A DNA stretch of 64,000 nucleotides from Asaia bogorensis (GTDB taxonomy: Bacteria; Pseudomonadota; Alphaproteobacteria; Acetobacterales; Acetobacteraceae), in NCBI GenBank assembly GCA_945868845.1, contig CAMBMS010000004.1, forward strand, positions 120,893 to 184,892. The letters are read 5' to 3'. Position 1 is the first letter of the stretch, and each line of letters opens with the position of its first letter. The notes beneath the pieces were generated by a model. The model saw nothing but the letters and a program-made list of their open reading frames with translations, was not told the DNA's origin and searched no databases. Made by a program: the position numbers and the translations under genes. This document shows positions 26,468 to 35,406 of the stretch, in pieces.

Positions 26468-27894
26468 CAGATCATCGATGGTTTGCGCGCATGGAAATCG
26501 GTATCACGCTGAAATGCGTCTGCGACTTGCAGGATACGCGCCTCAGCGAAAGGGCGACCAGCGATTTGTAGGCCGATCGGCAGACCGTTGAGGTCAAAAC
26601 CACAATTCACGCTGACGGCCGGCAGGCCCAGATAATTATATGGCCGCGCATTGGCGGAAACGGCGAGAAAGCGTTGCTCGGTACCCGGCGGGCCATGGTC
26701 GATATCGGTATCCGCTAGTGTCGGCAGACAGGTGGGGATTGTGGGGTTCAGTAGCACGTCCACTTGCGAAAACACCTCCCCCGCGAAGGCTTTCAGAATC
26801 GGGCCGCGCCGGCTGAGTGATTCGATGTAATAGGGTGCGGGGATGGCATACCCTGGATACATTCGCCCACTGATATGCTGGCCATAGGCTTGTGGATCGG
26901 TGCGCATCCATTGGGAATGGATGGTTGCGGCTTCCACGCGCGAGACGATGCTGCCATAGGCTGCCACCGCATCCATCAAAGGCAACTTAATGCGAGAGAT
27001 GATGGCCCCGCGGGCCGCGAGCACACGGGCAGCTTCCTCCATCGCGGCGATCACCGGCGCGTCCGCGTTATCGAGAAAATAAGTCTGCGTGATGCCAATA
27101 CGCAGCCCGCGCAGATCGCCATCGAGGGAGGATTCGTAATCGGGGACGGGCTCACGCGCGCTGGTCGGGTCGTTCGGATCGTGGCCGGCGATGACGGAGA
27201 GGATGCGCGCGCAATCGCGCGCCGTGCGAGCCAATGGTCCGACATTGTCATGCGAGAACGAAAGCGGCATGGCGCCATACCGCGACACACGGCCTTGCGT
27301 CGCCTTGATCCCCGTCACGCCACAAGCCGCAGCGGGCAGGCGGATGGAGCCACCGGTATCTGATCCCAGCGCCGCATAGGTCATGCGCGCCGCCACCGCC
27401 ACGCCCGACCCTGATGACGAGCCGCCGGTGATGTAAGGCAGATTCCACGGATTGTGGCAGTCGCCAAATGTCTTGTTATGCCCGGTGGGGTTCTGCGCGA
27501 ACTCCGCCATGTTCAGCCCGCCAAACACATAGGCGCCGGCCTCGGCCATTCGCGCGACAGCGGTGGATGTATAACTGGGTACGAAATCTCGCCGCAGAGC
27601 GGAGCCGCAGGTGCAGGGCCGTCCCGCTTGGTAATACATGTCCTTATGCGCCATCGGCACGCCGTGCAGCTTTCCCAGATGCCGGCCCAAGGATACGCCT
27701 GCGCGGGTTGCTGCATCGGCCGCCCGCGCGGCGGCTTCGGCGCCTTCGCGGTCCAGCCAGATGGTGGCGTTGAGACGGGAATTGGTTTTTTCCAGATTGG
27801 CCCAGCAGGCGTTCAGCAATTCCAGCGATGTCACGTCCCCGGCGCGTACCGCGTCGGCGGCTTCAACGAGCGAAAAATCAGCGAGGTCGGTCAT
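26467..27894 (-). CDS. Amidase-signature hydrolase (AtzE/GatA-type)
   Basis: 475 aa. Ser-cisSer-Lys triad in place: Lys84 (GVPMAHKDMYY), the GGSSSGSG segment with cis-Ser at about 159, and nucleophile Ser183 (GSDTGGSIRLPA). With a tiny GatC/AtzG-like gene directly upstream and overlapping, it resembles the AtzE-AtzG pair of 1-carboxybiuret hydrolases. Not GatA of the transamidosome, since no gatB is nearby. ATG 27894 chosen; GTG 27897 possible. Confidence 0.86.
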   Translation of the reverse strand: MTDLADFSLVEAADAVRAGDVTSLELLNACWANLEKTNSRLNATIWLDREGAEAAARAADAATRAGVSLGRHLGKLHGVPMAHKDMYYQAGRPCTCGSALRRDFVPSYTSTAVARMAEAGAYVFGGLNMAEFAQNPTGHNKTFGDCHNPWNLPYITGGSSSGSGVAVAARMTYAALGSDTGGSIRLPAAACGVTGIKATQGRVSRYGAMPLSFSHDNVGPLARTARDCARILSVIAGHDPNDPTSAREPVPDYESSLDGDLRGLRIGITQTYFLDNADAPVIAAMEEAARVLAARGAIISRIKLPLMDAVAAYGSIVSRVEAATIHSQWMRTDPQAYGQHISGRMYPGYAIPAPYYIESLSRRGPILKAFAGEVFSQVDVLLNPTIPTCLPTLADTDIDHGPPGTEQRFLAVSANARPYNYLGLPAVSVNCGFDLNGLPIGLQIAGRPFAEARILQVADAFQRDTDFHARKPSMI

Positions 27895-28094
27895 CACGCG
27901 CCCTCCTTCGTCGCTTGCAGGGCGGCCTCAAAGGACGAAGGCTCGTCCTCAAAGGCGATCGTGCCGCGCAGCTTCTCGAACGCGGCGATAGTGTTTCTGA
28001 GATCAGCGGCTAGGCGTCGGCTGGGATCGTTGGGCGCGGCGAAGCCATGCCAGGTGGCGATCATCGCCTCGGTGGCTTGCAGGAAATCGTCCAT
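27894..28094 (-). CDS. GatC/AtzG-like amidase partner
   Basis: 66-aa helical protein starting MDDFLQATEAMIATWHGF and ending PSSFEAALQATKEGA. Size, helical content and position just before an AtzE-type amidase (TGATG overlap) match AtzG/DUF4089 and GatC-like subunits that stabilise the amidase. A longer in-frame start at 28163 adds residues that look non-coding. Family assignment rests on context and the F-----P-----A end, so is moderate. Confidence 0.65.
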   Translation of the reverse strand: MDDFLQATEAMIATWHGFAAPNDPSRRLAADLRNTIAAFEKLRGTIAFEDEPSSFEAALQATKEGA

Positions 28095-28228
28095 GACCGG
28101 TGCTCCGCTGTTTTTCCACGCGTCAGCATGCTGGCAGAGGGCACGGCGATGCAAGCCCACCACCCCCTCCCGGTACGTGCTGGGCTAGGGCATAGTGCGA
28201 GCGCAAGCAATCGAGGGAGGGACTGTCC

Positions 28229-28723
28229 GTGCCCGTTGACCGTCAGGAATTCCGCAATGCCATGGCCCGGCTGGGCGCAGCGGTGAATGTTGTCACCACC
28301 GATGGGCCGGCCGGCATGCATGGCTTCACCGCCTCCGCCGTCTGTTCCGTCACCGACGATCCGCCGACCTTGCTGGTCTGCGTCAACCGGTCCAACGATT
28401 CCTACGCGCCGACGATTGAGAATGGCGTGGTCTGCGTAAACACCCTGACACACGAGCAGCAGGCGCTTTCGCCCCTGTTCGCCGGCATGACCGACCATGA
28501 TGCGGCGGAGCGTTTCGCGCATGGCAGTTGGAGCAAGATCCTGACCGGAGCCCCGGCACTGGATAACGCGACCGTCGCCTACGATTGCCGCATCACCGAC
28601 TTCGCCGATGTTGGCACACACCGGGTGCTGTTCTGCACCGTGGAGGCAGTGTGCCTGGGCCAGGCGGATGAAGGGCTGGTCTATTACGGCCGCGCCTATC
28701 ACCGCGTACTGCCGGCGGGGTGA
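28229..28723 (+). CDS. Flavin reductase (HpaC/RutF-like)
   Basis: 164 aa. Starts RQEFRNAMARLGAAVNVVTTDG, with FTASAVCSVTDDPPTLLVCVNRSN as the flavin-binding segment and the C-terminal YYGRAYHRV. Such NAD(P)H:FMN reductases feed reduced flavin to two-component monooxygenases. A group D monooxygenase lies 0.7 kb away on the other strand. GTG start with GAGGGAGG upstream. Divergent from the amidase operon across a 134-bp gap. Confidence 0.87.
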   Translation: MPVDRQEFRNAMARLGAAVNVVTTDGPAGMHGFTASAVCSVTDDPPTLLVCVNRSNDSYAPTIENGVVCVNTLTHEQQALSPLFAGMTDHDAAERFAHGSWSKILTGAPALDNATVAYDCRITDFADVGTHRVLFCTVEAVCLGQADEGLVYYGRAYHRVLPAG

Positions 28724-28769
28724 TGTGAAGGAAGGCCAAGGCTCTGCCCCCGCCCCCCCAAGAACGGAG

Positions 28770-28950
28770 CTTTTGGGACCCATTTGTATGGGGTGAAGGC
28801 TCTGAGTAATTGGCTGATTGCGGCGCAGGCGGTTTTGGTGGTTTGGATGTCGACGTTTCGCAACAGATACTTGAGTTTGGCGAAGAGCTTCCAGATCGGG
28901 TTCAGATCAGGTGAATATTTTAGTGGGAAGATCAGCTTCACTCTGGCCGC
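28770..28950 (-). mobile_element. IS630-family transposase C-terminal remnant
   Basis: On the minus strand the translation includes LKYSPDLNPIWKLFAKLKYLL, followed by an RAFTP segment. This is the catalytic-end motif of IS630-type DDE transposases (usually YSPDLNPIE...AKLK). The Glu after NPI, the third catalytic acid, is Trp here, and the N-terminal part is absent. Dead fragment between the flavin reductase and the VOC gene. Confidence 0.75.
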
Positions 28951-28965
28951 ACGGATAAGACGGGG

Positions 28966-29001
28966 TTGAGGGAAAATCCCTCAATCCTGCTTTCGGCAGG
29001 T
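28966..29001 (-). terminator. Two small hairpins downstream of the VOC gene
   Basis: TTGAGGGA-AAA-TCCCTCAA (28966-28984) and CCTGC-TTTCG-GCAGG (28986-29000) sit 22 bp past the stop of the minus-strand VOC gene. They have no clear U-tract, so a terminator role is only plausible. Confidence 0.3.
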
Positions 29002-29022
29002 CATACTGAATGAAACTTGGTA

Positions 29023-29430
29023 TCACGCGGCCTGCGCGCTCGTTTCATGCGCTGGAAAATTCAGCTCGACGGCGATTCCGTCGGGGTCGCGCATAAAGAT
29101 TTGGGTTTGCCGGTCGCGTGGCAGAACGCGTTCCTCGAAACTAATATTGTGTTTCTTAAGTTTAGTCCGTATCTGCTTAAGGCCGGAACAGGCAAAGGCA
29201 ATATGATCCAGCCGCCCGGTCTTCGTCGCCTTGCGCTGCGCCGCATTTTCGCCGATGCGAAAGCCGATCAGATGAACGGTCGCGATGCCGGCTGAATAGA
29301 GCCAGTAGCCAGGAAAATTCAGCGGCGGCCGGTAGCCTACTTCCAGCCCCAGAACTTCAGCGTAAAAATCCTTCGTCGTTTCCAGATCGGCCGGGCAGAT
29401 CGTGAAGTGGTTGAGGGCGTGCAGCGGCAT
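29023..29430 (-). CDS. VOC (glyoxalase/dioxygenase-fold) protein
   Basis: 135 aa. MPLHALNHFTICPADLETTKDFYAEVLGLEVG, then LDHIAFACSGL and FMRDPDGIAVELNF, the two VOC beta-alpha-beta repeats with metal ligands His (about 8), His (about 75) and Glu (near 124). Probably a ring-cleavage dioxygenase-like, isomerase or lyase enzyme. It lies 17 bp downstream of the group D monooxygenase, so probably acts on its product. Confidence 0.82.
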   Translation of the reverse strand: MPLHALNHFTICPADLETTKDFYAEVLGLEVGYRPPLNFPGYWLYSAGIATVHLIGFRIGENAAQRKATKTGRLDHIAFACSGLKQIRTKLKKHNISFEERVLPRDRQTQIFMRDPDGIAVELNFPAHETSAQAA

Positions 29431-29447
29431 CTTCGCGGTCCTTTTCT

Positions 29448-30647
29448 TCAAATAAATCGCAAATTGACGTTTCCACCGAGCATCCAGCTGCCGACATTCT
29501 CGAAATGAGCGGAGCGTCCTTGCGCCTGCTGGGTCACGGTATGGATGTCGCGATAACGGCGCTCGAAAACGTTCGAATCGAAAATTGCGGTGGCACCAGC
29601 CTCGTTCCAAACTGTCTCAGAAACGGCGCGCGCCACGTGAATGCCATAGGTCGCGGCGGTGCGAACCCGTATGCGCTGTTCCATCGGCATCGGGTGCGTC
29701 TGTCGCGCTACATCCCAGGTTTCGCGCAGGGTTTGGATCAGATGGTTGCGCGCCGCGCGCAGCCGCACATCCGCATGCGCTACCTCGAACTGCACGCGGT
29801 TGTTATCGCGCAGGGGAATCCCCGCCATGGCGGGCGATTTTCCCCGCGCCAGGCTAATGAAATCGTCCAGCATGGCGCGCGCGATGCCCAACGCCACGGC
29901 CGAAAATCCGGCTGCGTACATGTTGTTGGTGGAGAAGCGATAGAGCGTGCCCGATTGCCGGCGTTCCGTATCGGTATCGCGGCGCAGCGAATGGTCGTCG
30001 GGCACGAACACATCGTTGGCAAAAAACGTATTGGACCCGGTGCCACGCAGACCAAATACCTGCCAGTCATCTTCCATCCCGACTGCCGCTTTCGGCAACA
30101 GCATCGTGCGCTCGATCACGCTGCCGTCCGGATCCTTACGCAAGGAGCCATCGCGTTCCACCACATGGCAATGCCCGCCGATCCAGGTCGCATGCCGCCC
30201 GCCGGAGCAGAATGCCCAGCGTCCCGTGACCCGATAGCCACCATCAACCACTACGGCTTTCGAGCCGCGCAACTGCCCCCAGGCAATCACGCCCTCGCGG
30301 CTACCCAGCACCTGCAACGCTACCGCTGGCGCGAGATAGGCCGCCGACATCGAACAGCCGGACCCCTGATTCATGCACCAGCCGGCAGAGCCATTGCCCA
30401 TGGCGACAGCCTCGACGCATTGCACATAATCCGCGGGTTCCAGCTCATCGCCCCCGAAATCGCGCGGCACCAGCAGGCGAAAGATGTTCGTTTCATACAT
30501 CGCGTCCAGCACATCGGCGGGCAACTCATTGGCCGCGTCGATGCGCGGCGCGGCGCTACTGAGCAAGGGAAACAGCGCACGCGCGCGTGCTATAGCGGTA
30601 GTGCCGCGTTGGCTGGCGTCCTCTGTTGCGTGCACGATAACATTCAT
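29448..30647 (-). CDS. Group D flavin-dependent monooxygenase (acyl-CoA dehydrogenase fold; HsaA/DszC-like)
   Basis: 399 aa. Acyl-CoA-dehydrogenase-like fold (IFRLLVPRDFGGDELEPADYV; GVIAWGQLRGSKAVVVDGGYRVTGRWAFCSGG), but the C-terminal catalytic Glu of dehydrogenases is absent and the chain ends GGNVNLRFI. That pattern marks HsaA/HpaB/DszC-type monooxygenases, which take FMNH2 from a separate reductase (candidate at 28229). The substrate is likely aromatic or sulfur/nitrogen heterocyclic; not determinable. Confidence 0.82.
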   Translation of the reverse strand: MNVIVHATEDASQRGTTAIARARALFPLLSSAAPRIDAANELPADVLDAMYETNIFRLLVPRDFGGDELEPADYVQCVEAVAMGNGSAGWCMNQGSGCSMSAAYLAPAVALQVLGSREGVIAWGQLRGSKAVVVDGGYRVTGRWAFCSGGRHATWIGGHCHVVERDGSLRKDPDGSVIERTMLLPKAAVGMEDDWQVFGLRGTGSNTFFANDVFVPDDHSLRRDTDTERRQSGTLYRFSTNNMYAAGFSAVALGIARAMLDDFISLARGKSPAMAGIPLRDNNRVQFEVAHADVRLRAARNHLIQTLRETWDVARQTHPMPMEQRIRVRTAATYGIHVARAVSETVWNEAGATAIFDSNVFERRYRDIHTVTQQAQGRSAHFENVGSWMLGGNVNLRFI

Positions 30648-30765
30648 GCCGTTTTCCCTTCCCGGCCCAAACCCGCCGAAGCAGGACTTACGGTCGGGGA
30701 AAGCTCCCCCCGCCCTCAGCTACTGTCAAGTATCGGCAACAGCCAGTGGGCACGTGAAGCGCCGC

Positions 30766-31302
30766 TTAACGCGGCGCTAGCACCATCACCATCTGGCGAT
30801 TTTCCATCCGGGGCATCTGCTCCACCTTGCTTAATTCCTCCATCTCCGCGCGGATGCGTTCCAGCACGCGCACGCCAATTTCCTGATGCGCCATTTCGCG
30901 GCCTCGAAAGCGCAAGGTCACCTTCACCTTGTCACCCTCGTCGATGAAGGACTTCATGGCACGCATCTTAACCTGGTAATCGTTTTCATCGATGTTCGGA
31001 CGGACCTTGATCTCCTTGATCTCAACCACCTTCTGGCGCTTGCGTGCCTCGTTCTTCTTCTTCTGCTGTTCGTATTTGAATTTGCCAAAATCCAGGATCT
31101 TTACCACCGGTGGATCGGCGTTGGGGCTGATCTCCAGCAGGTCAAGGCCCACCGAGAAGGCGCGGTTCATAGCGTCTCGTGCGCTCATCACACCTTGCAT
31201 TTCGCCATCCTGGTCGATCAGTCGCACCTGGGCGGCTCGAATTTCATCATTCACACGTGGCCCGTCGCGGGTTGGCGGCGCGGGCAAGGGGGGGCGGGCT
31301 AT
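30766..31302 (-). CDS. infC: Translation initiation factor IF-3, ATA start
   Basis: 178 aa. N-domain with [19 protein letters not shown] and [30 protein letters not shown], then C-domain [44 protein letters not shown]. The start is ATA at 31302-31300, 7-8 nt after AGGAG; no ATG or GTG is in frame upstream before a stop. Rare start codons are the classic IF-3 autoregulation device. A TTG at 31287 is in frame but has no ribosome site. Unusually, rpmI and rplT do not follow. Confidence 0.95.
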   Translation of the reverse strand: MARPPLPAPPTRDGPRVNDEIRAAQVRLIDQDGEMQGVMSARDAMNRAFSVGLDLLEISPNADPPVVKILDFGKFKYEQQKKKNEARKRQKVVEIKEIKVRPNIDENDYQVKMRAMKSFIDEGDKVKVTLRFRGREMAHQEIGVRVLERIRAEMEELSKVEQMPRMENRQMVMVLAPR

Positions 31303-31400
31303 GGGTCACTCCTATAGTGGTTACGGCAATGTCCGGCGCCAGGGCCGGTCAGCGGGCTATCTTGCAGCGTCGGGGCTGACGGATCAAGCGCGCCCGTCAA

Positions 31401-32147
31401 TTAATAAACCCCAATTAGCTTCACCCCAGCGATCAGCAGCACGATTCCTAATGCCTTGATGACCCCCGGCACGGCCAGACGAATGCCCAGGCTGGTACCG
31501 ATCAGCGCCCCCACCAGCACCGCCCCCGCGTACCATGGCAGTTCGGGCGGCAGCGCCCGCAGGCTCGCCAGATTGCCCAAAAGCCCGGCGACAGAGTTGC
31601 ACAGGATGAACACGGCGGATATCCCGGACACGCTGCGCGGCGCTCCCCAGGCGAGGAAAATTAGTAATGGGGACAAGAAGATCCCGCCGCCCGTGCCGGT
31701 CATCCCGGCCAGCAACCCCAACCCTGCCCCGGCGCCAATCGCCACCAGTACCGGCGGCGCATGCGTCTGCCGCGCCGCGCGTAATTCCTTCGGCCAGAGC
31801 ATACGAATGGCGGATATCACCAGCACCACACCTACCAGGGGGCGGTAGACATGGACGGGCAGTTCGACCGTGCCGCCCAGAAATGCCATCGGCATCGCCC
31901 CTAGCAGGAACGGCCACAGCACCTGCCAGGAAAACGCCCCCGCCCGCACATAGCGGTAGGAGGTCAGCCCCGCGACCAGGATATTCAGGGTCAGCGCCGT
32001 CGGCCGCATCACCCCCGGCGCCACCCCGAACAACACCATCAACGCGATATAGGCTGAGGCCCCTGCATGCCCGACGGAGCTGTACAGGGCTGCACCGAGC
32101 AGCATGCAGGCTGCCAGCAGCAAGGTCGTATCCGTGAGGAATGCCAT
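31401..32147 (-). CDS. TauE/SafE-family membrane permease
   Basis: 248 aa with about seven or eight hydrophobic segments. The paired glycine-rich motifs GAALYSSVGHAGASAYIALM (N-terminal half) and AGMTGTGGGIFLSPLLI (C-terminal half) are the TauE/SafE repeats. The family exports sulfite, sulfoacetate or other organic anions. It stands between thrS (12 bp upstream) and infC (about 98 bp downstream), which are normally neighbours. Confidence 0.85.
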   Translation of the reverse strand: MAFLTDTTLLLAACMLLGAALYSSVGHAGASAYIALMVLFGVAPGVMRPTALTLNILVAGLTSYRYVRAGAFSWQVLWPFLLGAMPMAFLGGTVELPVHVYRPLVGVVLVISAIRMLWPKELRAARQTHAPPVLVAIGAGAGLGLLAGMTGTGGGIFLSPLLIFLAWGAPRSVSGISAVFILCNSVAGLLGNLASLRALPPELPWYAGAVLVGALIGTSLGIRLAVPGVIKALGIVLLIAGVKLIGVY

Positions 32148-32159
32148 CGGCGTACGCGA

Positions 32160-34097
32160 TTATTGGGTGACAGGGACACGCAGATCCGGTGGCATCGCCT
32201 CCGCCGCCAGTCGCGCCACGGCCTCCGCGAGGGAGAGCACTTCCTGCGCATCACCGCCCAGGCGGCGCAGCGCGATGGTACCCTGCTCGGCTTCCTTACG
32301 CCCGACTACGGCAATTAGCGGAACATGCGCCAGCGAATGTTCCCGCACCTTGGCATTGATCTTCTGATTGGTGCCGTCCACCCGCACCTCCAGGCCGGCG
32401 GCGCGAAAGGCACGCGCCACTTGCTCCGCATACTCATTGGCGTCCGAGACGATGGATGCCACCACCATCTGCACCGGCGCCAGCCAGAGCGGGAAGCGGC
32501 CCGCATATTGCTCGATAAGGATGCCGAGAAAGCGCTCGAAACTGCCCAGGATCGCGCGATGCAGCATGACCGGACGATGCCGTGCGCCGTCTTCCCCCAC
32601 ATATTCCGCGTCCAGCCGTTCGGGCAGCACGAAATCCACCTGCAACGTGCCGCATTGCCAGTCCCGCCCAATGGCATCTCGCAATACGAATTCCAGCTTC
32701 GGGCCATAGAAGGCGCCCTCGCCAGCGTTCATCACATAATCGACGCCGGCCGTCGCGCAAGCTGTCTTCAACGCCCCTTCCGCACGATCCCAAGTCGCGT
32801 CATCGCCAGCTCGCACCGCAGGCCGGTCAGAAAATTTGATGCGAAATTCCACAAACCCAAAATCGCGGTAAACGGCGGATAAAAGCGCCACGAACTTCAC
32901 CGTCTCACCGGCGATCTGCGCTTCCGTGCAAAAAATATGCGCGTCGTCCTGCGTAAAGGCGCGCACCCGCATGATGCCGTGTAGGGCCCCAGAGGGCTCA
33001 TAGCGATGGCACGACCCGAACTCCGCCATCCGGAGGGGAAGTTCGCGGTAGCTGCGCAAACCCTGGCGGAAAATCTGCACGTGGCATGGACAGTTCATTG
33101 GCTTTAACGCCAACGTCTTATCTTCGTCTTCCACCTGCGCGATAAACATATGCTCACGGAATTTTTCCCAATGCCCCGATGCTTCCCACAGCGCCCGGTC
33201 CACTAGTTGCGGGGTTTTTACTTCCACGTAGTTCGCCGCTTCTAGGCGCCGGCGCATATAGGCTTCCGCCGTGCGATAAAGTTTCCACCCCTTCGGATGC
33301 CAGAACACGGAACCAACCGCTTCTTCCTGGATATGAAAGAGACCCATATCCTTGCCGATACGCCTATGGTCGCGCCGCTCTGCCTCTTCCAGTTGATGCA
33401 GATAAGCATCCAATTCTTTCTGGTCGCGCCAGGCGGTACCATAGATACGGATCAGCATTGTATTACGATGATCGCCCCGCCAATAGGCTCCGGCTACTTT
33501 CATTAACTTAAATGCCGTGCCCACATCGCCCGTGCTGCGCAGATGCGGCCCGCGGCACAGATCCACCCATTCACCCTGCGTATAAAGCGAAATTTCTTCC
33601 GTGCATGGCAGGTCTTGAATTAATTCAGCCTTGTATTTTTCACCTTTGAACTGAAAGAAGGCGATCGCCGCATCACGGTCCATAACCTGGCGCACAAAGC
33701 TGGAATTGCGCGCCACGATCTCGCGCATCTTCGTTTCGATCTTCGGAAAATCCTCCGGTGTGAACGGCTCGTCACGGGCGAAATCGTAATAGAACCCGTT
33801 TTCGATTGCTGGCCCGATCGTTACCTGCGTGCCTGGGTACAGCGCCTGTACTGCCTCCGCCATCACATGCGCCGCGTCATGGCGGATTAGTTCCAGCGCG
33901 TCCTCGTCACGGCGGGTGATGAAGGCAACCCGCGCGTCCTCGGCCACGCGCGTGGTCATGTCGAGTAGCCTGCCATCTAGCTTCATTACCATGGCCGCGC
34001 GAGCCAAGCCTGGCCCGATGGCTGCGGCGATGTCCGTGCCCGTCACCGGCGCGTCGAACAAACGCACGGAACCGTCGGGCAAGGTAATGGCGGGCAT
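32160..34097 (-). CDS. thrS: Threonyl-tRNA synthetase
   Basis: 645 aa, full length. N-terminal TGS domain ([17 protein letters not shown]), editing/SAD domain ([19 protein letters not shown]), class II core with [13 protein letters not shown] (zinc Cys), motif 2 ([35 protein letters not shown]) and motif 3 ([18 protein letters not shown]), then the anticodon-binding domain. ATG 34097 is preferred over TTG 34103. Confidence 0.97.
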   Translation of the reverse strand: MPAITLPDGSVRLFDAPVTGTDIAAAIGPGLARAAMVMKLDGRLLDMTTRVAEDARVAFITRRDEDALELIRHDAAHVMAEAVQALYPGTQVTIGPAIENGFYYDFARDEPFTPEDFPKIETKMREIVARNSSFVRQVMDRDAAIAFFQFKGEKYKAELIQDLPCTEEISLYTQGEWVDLCRGPHLRSTGDVGTAFKLMKVAGAYWRGDHRNTMLIRIYGTAWRDQKELDAYLHQLEEAERRDHRRIGKDMGLFHIQEEAVGSVFWHPKGWKLYRTAEAYMRRRLEAANYVEVKTPQLVDRALWEASGHWEKFREHMFIAQVEDEDKTLALKPMNCPCHVQIFRQGLRSYRELPLRMAEFGSCHRYEPSGALHGIMRVRAFTQDDAHIFCTEAQIAGETVKFVALLSAVYRDFGFVEFRIKFSDRPAVRAGDDATWDRAEGALKTACATAGVDYVMNAGEGAFYGPKLEFVLRDAIGRDWQCGTLQVDFVLPERLDAEYVGEDGARHRPVMLHRAILGSFERFLGILIEQYAGRFPLWLAPVQMVVASIVSDANEYAEQVARAFRAAGLEVRVDGTNQKINAKVREHSLAHVPLIAVVGRKEAEQGTIALRRLGGDAQEVLSLAEAVARLAAEAMPPDLRVPVTQ

Positions 34098-34147
34098 GGG
34101 CAAACGCTCCGGGTAACGACAGAAGAAACCTGTCTATGCGACCAATG

Positions 34148-34470
34148 TCAGCTTCGCGGCAACCCCGGGATACCCCGTACCCCGTCTCCCGCCAGAGCGC
34201 GAGGGCTGTCGGGCCAAGACTTGGCGTTGGCCACGCGCTCACCCGCCTGCTCGGCCAGGGCGCCCAGAAGTTTCGAGGCGGTTCCCGTCCACACCGTCCG
34301 CATAACCATCAGTGTGCGTAAGGCTGTGGCGACCGGATCGGCGTCGATCACGCCCTCGACGGCCTCGTCGCGGTTGCCGCAATAGGAGGACCAGAAGGTG
34401 CCGGCGGGCCAGAGCGCAGTCTCGCAGGCGGTCGCCCACAATGCGAAGTCGGCCAGTGACTTCCTGCCCA
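34148..34470 (-). pseudogene. Remnant of an ATP-binding protein of mobile-element type
   Basis: On the minus strand the segment ADFALWATACETALWPAGTF, followed by YCGNRDEAVEGVIDADPV and ALAEQAGERVANAKSWPDSP, matches what I recall of the C-terminal end of long ATP-binding/primase-like proteins carried on alphaproteobacterial integrative elements. It lacks the ATPase part, and the tail degrades. Non-functional fragment. Confidence 0.6.
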
Positions 34471-34800
34471 ACCTGCTCCGTGTCCTCCCCAGTGTCCCCT
34501 CCGGACTGACCCTGGCGGAGCGCGAAGTGTTGCAGATCACCGCCGCCGCCACACATTAGGTGCGGCTTCTGCGTCGTTGATCACAGCGCCATCGTCACCC
34601 AAAAGGCCAGCATGGACGGCACGATGGTCGCGCAACTGCGCGTTCTACACCCGGCCGCCGGTGCGCGCCTTGCTGCCGTCGTTGCCTTGGCTGCCGCCGC
34701 CATTGAAACCCGCGACCGTCTCGCCTATTCCGAATTGATGGCAATAGTGCTGCTGATTGGTGCGCAGGGATTTTTCCTGGATATGGCGGCGAGAATCTTC
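34455..34800 (+). pseudogene. Frameshifted carboxymuconolactone decarboxylase/AhpD-like gene
   Basis: Plus strand: LPNLLRVLPSVPSGLTLAER then EVLQITAAATH, a stop, and after a one-base shift CGFCVVDHSAIVTQKASM. Together they are the AhpD/CMD signature (usually L-EREVVQI-AA-THGCGFCV-GHSAI), with the CXXC retained. Four bases (TAGG) lie where one codon should be, so there is a frameshift. The open frame 34612-34866 includes the tail and degrades. Confidence 0.65.
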
Positions 34801-34868
34801 TATCGCCTGCGCATGCCGGACTTAACAAGTGGTTTTTCCAACCGACCTCCGTACCGGAGCGCGTGACG

Positions 34869-35327
34869 ATGATCTGGCTGCTAATAGGCGGGTTCGTTTT
34901 GCTTCTGCTTTTAGGCTTGATGCGCGGCTTCGCGCGTGCGTCGGTTCCAGGCATCAAAACCCTGCTGCACTGGATCGCAGCCCTGGCTGGCGTCTCGCTG
35001 GCGCTGTTACTCATTCTTACTGGGCGCGGCGGCTTTGCCATTTTCGGCCTCAGCCTGCTGCTGCCAATGATCTGGGACCGCTGGGGCGGCCGCGTCTTCG
35101 GCCCCCGCCCATCGGCCCAAACCGGCTCCGGCGAGGCCCTCCGCGCCTCCCCCGGCACTATGAGCAGCGGCGAGGCGCTGCAAATCCTTGGCCTAAAATC
35201 GGGTTCCAGCACCGAAGAAATTAAGGCCGCCCATCGCCGTCTGATGGCCGCCGCGCATCCCGATCACGGCGGATCAGACTGGATCGCGGCACGGCTCAAT
35301 CAGGCGCGGGACGTATTGCTGGGATGA
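34869..35327 (+). CDS. Membrane-anchored DnaJ-domain protein (TIM14/DjlA-like)
   Basis: 152 aa. Two N-terminal hydrophobic helices (about 1-18 and 38-60) and a C-terminal J domain with EALQILGLKSGSSTEEIKAAHRRLMAAAHPDHGGSDWIAARLNQARDVLL, including the HPD motif that stimulates DnaK. ATG 34869 has GGAG 9 nt upstream; GTG 34863 is an alternative. Precedes galU as in relatives. Confidence 0.85.
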   Translation: MIWLLIGGFVLLLLLGLMRGFARASVPGIKTLLHWIAALAGVSLALLLILTGRGGFAIFGLSLLLPMIWDRWGGRVFGPRPSAQTGSGEALRASPGTMSSGEALQILGLKSGSSTEEIKAAHRRLMAAAHPDHGGSDWIAARLNQARDVLLG

Positions 35328-35406
35328 ACTTGCCATATTTCCACCACCCAGGACTGCGAATCTCCCCCCAGCGGTACGCTCCCTCTAATGGACATCCACG
35401 GCAAAA

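Noticed and set aside
29505..30947. A 480-codon plus-strand open frame
   Set aside because: Antisense to the group D monooxygenase across most of its length; no domain features and it runs on into infC antisense.
34530..34580. Stop codon before the CXXC of the CMD/AhpD-like remnant, considered as selenocysteine recoding because selB is present
   Set aside because: The codon is TAG, not TGA, and a one-base shift is also needed to enter the CXXC frame, so this is a frameshift, not recoding.
34595..35212. A 205-codon minus-strand frame
   Set aside because: Overlaps the DnaJ-like gene, whose J domain with HPD is unmistakable; translation is Arg/Pro-rich without motif.
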